Below are positions 57,107 to 64,000 of a stretch of 64,000 nucleotides of DNA, one piece after another. The DNA lies in assembly GCA_031308135.1 (NCBI GenBank), contig JAHLJT010000631.1, forward strand, positions 145,556,734 through 145,620,733, read 5' to 3'. The position numbers and the translations under genes are program-made. This stretch comes from Acheta domesticus. Taxonomy: Eukaryota > Arthropoda > Insecta > Orthoptera > Gryllidae. The notes below the pieces were generated by a model, which was given only the letters and a program-made list of their open reading frames with translations, was not told the origin of the DNA and did no database searches. Position 1 is the first letter of the stretch. The number at the start of each line of letters is the position of its first letter.

Positions 57107-58511
57107 AAGTTGTCATTAAATTACGTAACGCTAAAGAGGGGAAGGGGGTCTGAATTGCGTTACATGGGGGTAAAGGGATATTAATTGTTACGTAACATTA
57201 TTTTTTTACATTTTTCAATATATGCTGAAATAATTCCGTTTTTTGAGCCTTGTATTAAAACATTAAAATATTAACACATATAACAATAAAAATTCATTTG
57301 TTTTAAAAACCTAAACAAACTTAAGTTATTGATTGTAAATTGTTACAATAAATGGACATATTTTTTTTCAACGTCTTTTTTAATCTGTAAGATTACGAAG
57401 AAAATATTCAAAACTGATATGAAAAATATTCTAGAATCCATTTAAATTGGCGCTCTAGTCTCTCGCTCTTGGATCATCCACGAGGCGTGTGCATAGCTTG
57501 TTGTTGTGTATCAGAATGAATAACGCCCTCTCAAGCAACAACAGTTTATTCAACCTCTAACAATACAGTTGTGAGAACCCGACGGCTCGGGGCCGTTTAC
57601 ACAATTCGGAGTCGAATGCTCGGTGCGGGCCGACGACGGCGGCTTCCACGGGGACGACGGCGCGCTCCCCGTGCGGAGCGGTAAAGGCCACCACCGTGCC
57701 CTAAAACCCAGGGGCGTCGGCGTTATCGGTGTAGCCGGCGTCAACGGCGGCGTGGCCTCAGCGAGGTGTGGTTGCGCCGGTACGGCGTACGGCCAGCCTG
57801 GCGGCCGTGAACGAACGCATGCCCTTACGACACGCTGCTAGGCGGGGGGGTCGCGGGGCGAGCCTGCCAAAATCTACTCCGCCCGGAGACTAGCGGGGTC
57901 CGGCCACAATCCAGAGGGGCGAACCAGCCGAGTCGTCTTTCGGTGTTGACCAGAAACCGCAATCCAAAGGAAAGTCCGGGGGCACAGCAGTCCTATAGCA
58001 TAAAACAAGCACAGTGTTAACACAGATTCTGACAACGTCGCTAACTCGCTCGCTCTCCGCTGACTGAAGCCGCTGCCGGTCTCCGGTGCTCGCCCCCCCC
58101 CCCAGGTCGCTGCTGTATTCCTCCGCCAACCTGCGTCCCGGAACTCTTTTCCGGGGTGGCGGAGCTCTGGTGCGCGCTATGTAGCGCGCCCCGTTCAACA
58201 CTCGCCGCGGTATACAGCACTTGTGATCAATCATTTCTCGCCCAAATATTCTTCCTTCACTCACAACTCCGACTAATTTGTACTTTAATTATCATTAATT
58301 TTAATATGTAACACAAGTAAAATAAATACAAATTGTTTTACTGTGCTTTAATTTATTTTCACTTTATGCATTTACAAGGGGGTGTTGTCGCAAGGGTTAC
58401 GTAATTATTTAGGGCGGGTTCAAGTGCGCGTTACGAGTGCATTACAAGGGGGAGAGGAGGTATTGAAAATACTCCAAATTTGCGTTACGTAATTTATGGA
58501 CGGTCCCTAAT
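57107..58511. mobile_element. TIR element with ATTACGTAACGC ends and GC-rich core
   Basis: The left end (about 57112-57133) reads TCATTAAATTACGTAACGC. The right end, inverted (about 58485-58511), reads TCCATAAATTACGTAACGC and extends outward as AGGGACCG. Both are followed inward by lower-conservation G-rich sequence (AGAGGGGAAGGGGG, and the complement of the right side, CTCCTCTCCCCC). No TSD could be fixed, and the left outer tip is diverged. There is no transposase. A GC-rich segment (57455-58265) occupies the middle. Confidence 0.5.
57455..58265 (-). other. GC-rich segment with polyadenylation-like signal on minus strand
   Basis: Dense CpG DNA in which open frames on both strands are composition artefacts. 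On the minus strand it ends with GTTGAATAAACTG (plus 57545-57557), which would suit the 3' end of a transcript or an LTR. It resembles in composition the insert in the Jockey ORF1. Identity unknown. Confidence 0.35.
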
Positions 58512-58519
58512 CAGAATCC

Positions 58520-58830
58520 ATACTTTTTTGGGTCCTTCAAACAGAAAAAAAGATCAACGGCAAAACGTCTGTCTGTCCGTTCGTCCATCTTGGTCAATGC
58601 TAGCGCGTAAACTGTACTGCCAGTTTTCTTCAAAATTGATATTCCTCGATCAATTTAAATGATTTTGAAGCTCTCTGAGTTTGCCACGAATATTTTGATT
58701 TTGGAAGTTCTTTGTAAATATTTTAAAATTTTCTCAAAATGACTCCAAAAATTTTGATTAAACTTTGGCCTCGAATAGCGTAAAGAACGCCTCAGTAAAG
58801 GGTGCAGGGATGGGTGCAGATGAGAAGGAA
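58520..58830 (+). repeat. GTCCG-anchored repeat family, copy 3
   Basis: It contains CAAAACGTCTGTCTGTCCGT, then GCTAGCGCGTAAACTGTACT and GATATTCCTCGATC, then TTTTCTCAAAATGACTCCAA, in the same order as copies 1 and 2. It is immediately followed by an RTE-like fragment. Confidence 0.65.
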
Positions 58831-58869
58831 GTACAATATGTTTCAGTGTTTCCCATAATAGTTTTCGTT

Positions 58870-59990
58870 TAAGACTGGCAAATGCTTTTACTTAATCAAT
58901 AAAGACGTAGTATGTTGGTAGTTTCAATGGTCTTCAGTTTTCAGTAAGTTGTGTCAAAATAAAAATACAATCAGAACATGATCTACCTGTTCTAAAACCA
59001 TGTTGTGTTTCAGATATTTGAATTTCAACAATAGGCACTAATCTGTGATGCTTATACGTCTATAACATTCAGTTTTATCGCCTTTTTTTGCATAGTGGGT
59101 AAATTAAGGCTTCATTTCATTATTCTGGCACATATCCCCTAGACCAGTAGATATTAATAAAGTTTAGATGTCTCTGCGTACATTGATTCGATGCATATCT
59201 AATCAATTTCATGATTACATTATCAGCACCAGGTGACTTTTTATTTTTTGTTGTGTTAATGGCTGCTTTCAACTCATCCATAGAGATCGGATCTATAGAA
59301 TTGCATATATCAATTTTAATTCCTATGTCTTCTTCTTCTTCTTCTTCAGAGAACCATAAAGATTTAAAGTAATTTAATCATTTATTTTCTCAAATTATAT
59401 TCAACTGAACTGTACCTCTTTCTTGATTAATTAATTATTTTATAACTTTATATGCTTTACCTTGATATGTCCATGTAAAATATCTTTTCCAACTTTCTCG
59501 TCTGAGTAAATGGACTTCTCTTTTAACTAAAGCTGATTTTCTTTTATATTCCATTCTATGATTCATATCTCCAGGAGATGAGAGAGTCTTTAAATACACT
59601 TCTCTTTTCTTTAATTAATTGTTTGATATTATCGTTCCAGAACCTTAGCCCTCTTTTCGAAAATTTATATTTCCTTACTCCTATTGCTTCTGCTGCTGCC
59701 TGTGTTATAATTTTCTTAATATTTGCGCATTCTTCATTTATATTGTTACTTATAGGACTAATAAGGTTTTTCTGGTTGAATCTACTATGGTATAAAAGTC
59801 TTGTGCTATAATCTTGAGACAGGTGAACTTTAAATGTTTCTATTTCTGGTTTGGATTTTAGGATGATTTCCTCCCATCTCTTTGGGAACATTATGTGACA
59901 TCTTACTAAGAAATGGTTAAATGAAACATCAAAACTTCTCAGTACTCTCACATCTTTAATATTTGTCCAAGTCTTAGTGTTTGCCATTGA
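58870..59990 (-). pseudogene. RTE-like LINE fragment (linker and start of RT), minus strand
   Basis: The open minus frame 59987-59556 reads FNHFLVRCHIMFPKRWEEII ... KRGLRFWNDNIKQLIKEKRS. This is the end of the endonuclease and the linker, with the expected SDH changed to FNH. Farther down, broken frames give NNKKSPGADNVIMKL and RHLNFINIYWSRGYVPE near 59280-59110, the first RT motifs. Motif A to C are not seen before the GTCCG repeat. It is a central fragment, truncated at both ends. Confidence 0.72.
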
Positions 59991-60413
59991 TGTCCATGTG
60001 AATTTGTGAATATTTCGATGTTTAAAAAAAGTGTTCTGATATTTGTCGTTTATTCATTTCCTTTTTCTTTGCATATATTGGCATAGAAGAATCAATCCGG
60101 CATGAATCTTTGAGAAATTTAGGGAGGTGATGTCCCCGGACAGCGTTGCAAGCACGGCACAGTGTAAGGATAGTTCTGGGGCTGCCGTATTAAAGCTTCT
60201 ATCCCAGCTTCTCTGCGTATTTACCCCTGCAGAGAGGGCTGCTGCTTCTGCTCCTTGAGCCACTATGATATTTGCCTGGTTCCACTTAGCCTCTTGGACC
60301 GTTGTAGCCTTCACACATACCCTATGTTGGGTAGGGATACTATCCCAGAAGAGTGAAGCAGAAGAAACAGATAAATTGTAGAGAAGAGGAGGAGGAGGAG
60401 AAGAAGAATATTA

Positions 60414-60414
<1 letters not shown>
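59991..60414. other. No gene recognised
   Basis: Sequence of mixed composition between the RTE fragment and the tail of the next RLE LINE. One short open frame (60054-60314, minus) has no recognisable motif. Confidence 0.4.

Positions 60415-60477
<63 letters not shown>
60415..60477. repeat. (TTA)n tract, tail of copy C/D
   Basis: About 20 uninterrupted trinucleotide units forming the 3' tail of the minus-strand RLE LINE. Confidence 0.95.
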
Positions 60478-60480
<3 letters not shown>

Positions 60481-60599
60481 TTGTCTGCATCACGAGTAAA
60501 GATGTTATGAGTCGGCTGAATACAAAATCTACTCCAGGTTGCAACCAGCTAAAGGAGCAGATCTAGGGACTGTCGGTGCTTCTACAATATTTGCCCCAA

Positions 60600-61078
60600 A
60601 TGTGGACTGTTCCAAATAATGCGATTTTTTACACTTCCCAGTCTTTTGAATTGCCTGGGAGTTTAGACAAGTTTTTACACAAATTTTGCGGAACAAATCC
60701 CAGAGTTCCGATAACTATCGGCCCGACCTGTGCTTTTACGCCCCACATTCGGTTGATCTCGATTTCCAAACTCTTGTATTTAAGACATTTCTCTGCCTTC
60801 TTGGTAACGACGTGTTGATCGCAAGGTACAGCAACATCCTAAACACGATTTGTTCTCCAAATCCCGGATAACTATATCCGGTTTGTTTGCCGCTATCGTG
60901 CAATCTGTTTGAATTTGTTGGTCGTACAGTATCGTACACAATCCAACAGACGTCACCGGTTTTGGTGAGTGTTCGTACCACTTGGGGCATGTGTTTGGAA
61001 CTTCGAGGGCGGTACAGATCTGCCCGTGGAGGAAGCTACACACGCTGTGGTGTCTTTTCAAGTATTCGGTCTTTGCTA
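60600..61078 (-). pseudogene. RLE LINE endonuclease, copy C half
   Basis: Minus frames contain AKTEYLKRHHSVCSFLHGQI, VPNTCPKWYEHSPKPVTSVG and LCTILYDQQIQTDCTIAANK, followed by PDIVIRDLENKSCL. RHD is changed to RHH, and after SCL the frame shifts, losing LLVDVAVP. It is broken, but closely related to copy A. Confidence 0.85.
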
Positions 61079-63369
61079 TTGTGCATCCAAACATTTGATT
61101 GCAGTACGGAGCCTTATGGAGTATTGTCCTCTCTTTCTATCCAATACAATTTTACATAAGACTCTCTCTTTCTACCACAAGCTGTGTTGCCGATTCAGGA
61201 GGCTCGGGGTTATTTGGCTCGTCCATCCTATTTCACGTGCAAATACTAAACATGTTCATTCAACGATAGCTTCAATTGCGTTGATCTTAGACAATTGAGT
61301 TTTTTACCAGTTATTCCCAGAACTTTTATGAATGTGGTGATTATTTTGTAATTTAGTTTGATGGTTTACTTTCCATGAAATTAATTATAAATGATAGCCA
61401 AGTGCTTACTTCTACATTTTGACGTCCTTAAATTTTCACTGTGCGAGAAACTTTTTTATTATTGCAGAAAAGCACAAACACCCAGCGGATAAAATGAAAA
61501 GGGAAGTCCAAATTTTGATATGAGACCAACCACATTTCTGTATGAATCAAGGTTCTTGCGTTAGACGGTATTAAAAAACATATTTCGTGCGCACCGAAAG
61601 AATATCTCATGTCGTTTAGTGATTTTGAATACTTCTCAGCGATTGTCAACAGGCGATGTGAAACGTAAAATGGAGCATTAATTTTTGAATTTCACTTATT
61701 AAAAACATTGAAATACATTTAAACATATCTAAAAATGAATTAGAAATTTTACAGTTAAAAATATTAATTCCAAAGACATTCAATCAGTAGCTGTCGTAAA
61801 ATGTGCTTTCAAATGCAAATATGAGACGAATTATTAGCTGGGTGTTCGAAAAGAATATTATGCATTGTCCGCACAAAACCTTGCAGTATCTGATACCATC
61901 CATGTCACCTCACCTTTGTGAATGGACATTTTCCCTTTATTTTACATTAAAAAAGTGGATAAATTGGACGTTTAAAATGACTTGAGACAGAAAATTAGCA
62001 ATATTGACTTTGATATCGATGTCATTCGCGCAAAACAATTCAAGCTTGGTCAATATGTGATGAATAAGCAATCTGTTCCGACTGGATTTGGACTTGTTTT
62101 GCTATTGATATTTCAGTTTTAACTCTCATTTAAAGGTCTGTTTTTTAAATAATAATACATTTTTTTATCAAAAATCTTTAATTTCTAATATTAAGCCATC
62201 TATTTAAAATGTTCTGAAATTATTTTCGTTCAAGTGGTATTCTAATTTTCTCCTGGCTTGTTAGTGGTACGTAACTGAAGAAAAGGTGAGACCCCCTGCC
62301 GAAATTTCATCTTGCTTTTGAATAAAACAGTAGGAAATATAACTTTGTCCTCCGTGACCTTCACACTCACAGACTGGCGAAACCCTGAGTTGTCAACGTG
62401 TCGTCCGTGGGAAGACAGCTCCCCTTCCGTGGGACATCCGGTATTGGAAACGAGTGCAGAAACATTCTCAACAACTCGCCAGATGGAAGAACACAAAACA
62501 AAACCCACATACTATTAAAATTTTGAAGTGTCTATATTCCTCCATGGTTAGGGCGTATTAGAAATAGTTATTAGAGACGTTTTTCATCAAGTCCTTTCAT
62601 GACCTCCGCGCTTCCTGTAGGGCCTAACGAGCAAAGTTGTATCGGTGATGACAAAAACGTTTATCAGTGGATGTCAGATTTTGTAGCGTGTTCTTTCTTT
62701 CACGACTGATGGCAAAGGTCATATCCGTTGGTCTCTTTTTAGTTTCAACGGCACAGTAACATGCATTCTTAATAATTTTAGCGAAGTCGTTAGTACATCA
62801 TAAACCAATGCTATTTTTAAGAAACGTGCAAAATAAACTTACATATGGTGCACTTGATGTCATTGTTTTGAAACTTTTTTATTAGAACCCATCAATGTGA
62901 AAATTTTGTTTCTAAGCAAAAGTGAAATGTATTTATTTATTTGTCCCATAATGAGATAACATTTTCAGATGCTCATATCTTTGCAATTATTGTATTTGGA
63001 TGATTTCACGCATGCGTTCGATCTTCTCGTCTTTCCGAACCTGTCATGTAAACACCCATTTTTAACACTGCATACCCTCCCAGGCAACTCAGACCCTGAC
63101 GACAGCGGCGGGGCGCGGCGATTTCCGCACTTCGCCAGGCAGCAGGTCATCAAAGGTCTGAATACTAATTGTCGCAAAACCAGTACTTGCGATGCTTCTT
63201 TCTTCAAAAATCAATATTTATGGATTTTGAAAGGTGCTAAACAAGCTGGCAAAATTTCATGTCAATCTGAGTATCCAGCACGGCGAGTGTTGCGTGTAAA
63301 GCGCTGCTGAGAAGTGACAACGCTGTTCTCCATAAGCTCTGCACTGCAATCAAATGCTTGGACGCGCTA
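61079..63369. mobile_element. TIR element of 2.3 kb inserted in RLE LINE, class unknown
   Basis: The left end TTGTGCATCCAAACATTTGA and inverted right end TAGCGCGTCCAAGCATTTGA share a repeat of about 45 bp, including CATTTGATTGCAGT and CTTATGGAG. TA at 61077-61078 and 63370-63371 flanks it and is single in the uninterrupted LINE sequence, so the target was TA. Open frames inside (for example 61803-61985 and 62242-62518) carry no motif I recognise. TA duplication suggests a Tc1-mariner or related system, but the ends are not those of any family I can name. Confidence 0.8.
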
Positions 63370-63893
63370 TAGGATTGGAAAAGCTGAGACAATATGATCA
63401 ATGGTTTCTACGTGTTCCTGACAAATGCGGCATTTATCATCTTGAGAAATTTTAAGAACCGCTTTATCATAATGTTGTGTTTTTAATAATCTTGGGCAGC
63501 TATTACAAGTGCGTCCGATTCTGGCTTCATTCTTTCCCTTTTAAGCCACATAAATGATTGATCTTTATTGATCTGTGCTCTGTTCATTCGTTTCAAATAT
63601 TTTCCGTGGAGTAGTTTGTCTCTCCACGACTTCTTTAACATTTTTTGAGTCTCACATTTCATGTTACAGCATCAGAAGTTCAGCGTCTCTGTCATTCTGC
63701 GTGTCTTGCATAGTTTTCTTTTCAATGCTTCTTGCTACACTAACAAAGCTTCTGTTTCCCATTCTTCGGTCAGATTTCATGATCTGCCTCATTAGAGGGA
63801 CATCTTGATGGCTGATTACATACTTTCCCATCCCGACCATTGAGTTGTACCAGGAGACCTCAATTTGTCTGAGGCCTCTGTCTCCTTACGTGA

Positions 63894-63895
<2 letters not shown>
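63370..63895 (-). pseudogene. RLE LINE connector and knuckle, copy D half
   Basis: The minus strand reads a connector like copy A's (VGMGKYVISHQDVPLMRQIM, RRMGNRSFVSVARSIEKKTM), then, after a frameshift, KERMKPESDALVIAAQD and the knuckle CRICQEHVETIDHIVSA. The final knuckle cysteine is lost (TTTTCC in place of TTGTCC). It is cut by the TIR element right after this. Confidence 0.82.
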
Positions 63896-63952
<57 letters not shown>

Positions 63953-64000
63953 CATTACATCACGACTAAAGATCTTATGAGTCGGCTGAATATACAATCT
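63896..64000 (-). mobile_element. RLE LINE copy E, 3' end at window edge
   Basis: The minus strand from 64000 reads the shared 3' UTR end (TATTCAGCCGACTCATAAGA ... GTCGTGATGTAATGG) and then an (AAT)n tail of about 18 units (63949-63896). The rest of the copy lies beyond the window. Confidence 0.85.

Larger units (their letters stand above)
60415..63895 (-). mobile_element. RLE LINE copy C/D, 5'-truncated and split by a TIR element
   Basis: On the minus strand, sequence from 63895 to 63370 encodes the connector and knuckle (related to 36410-36945). Sequence from 61078 to 60483 continues exactly where that stops (AATCCTA then GCAAAGACCGAATAC) with the endonuclease, 3' UTR and (AAT)n tail (60477-60415). 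The 2.3-kb segment between has its own inverted ends. One insertion explains both halves. The 5' end at 63895 abuts the (AAT)n tail of another copy. Confidence 0.85.

Overview
The window looks like intergenic DNA from a large, AT-rich, repeat-laden invertebrate genome, most likely an insect. I infer this from the mobile-element families present (Jockey and RTE-like LINEs, piggyBac, mariner, hAT, P-like THAP, Mutator-like, Helitron, tRNA-derived SINEs), not from any host gene. I found no intact host protein gene, rRNA or true tRNA. Nearly every open frame with recognisable protein similarity belongs to a mobile element, and most are broken by frameshifts, stops or later insertions. Element ends were set by reading target-site duplications (TSDs) and terminal inverted repeats (TIRs) by eye.

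Layout. 0.2-0.5 kb: 3' end of an unclassified retroelement. 1.37-4.12 kb: Mutator-like element with a perfect 9-bp TSD. 6.9-7.66 kb: relic of a mariner-like (DUF4817-type) transposase. 7.8-10.3 kb: Helitron helicase relic interrupted by a TTAA-flanked piggyBac-like MITE. 12.5-14.3 kb: tRNA-like relic, CCCCG array and a repeat family anchored on GTCCG tracts. 14.4-25.3 kb: a nest of insertions. A Jockey relic holds a 9.2-kb RTE-like LINE, which holds a CACTG-ended DNA element, a TTAGGG-ended DNA element (itself holding a hAT MITE and a SINE) and a young 5'-truncated RTE copy. A mariner lies at the Jockey edge. 25.7-33.2 kb: a P-element-like THAP relic split by a 6.5-kb foldback element that carries two tandem-repeat systems.

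34.0-39.4 kb: two head-to-tail copies of a LINE with a restriction-like endonuclease (Myb domain, RT, CCHC knuckle, endonuclease) and (AAT)n tails, followed by an RTE fragment to 40.2 kb. 41-43.6 kb: CpG-rich island, SINE, and a decayed LINE. 46.19-47.91 kb: piggyBac-like element. 49.2-56.5 kb: full-length Jockey element (10-bp TSD, poly(A)) with a GC-rich insertion and a duplicated RT segment. 57.1-58.5 kb: TIR element with a GC-rich core. 58.5-60 kb: third GTCCG copy and an RTE fragment. 60.4-64.0 kb: another RLE-type copy split by a 2.3-kb TIR element, with the tail of a further copy at the window edge.

There is no pathway or operon here. The genes relate through nesting: later elements interrupt earlier ones, which gives a relative order of insertion. 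The strongest candidates for something undescribed are the composite foldback element at 26.2-32.7 kb, the tail-to-head joining of RLE-type LINE copies at (AAT)n tracts, and the TIR element at 61.1-63.4 kb that has no recognisable transposase.
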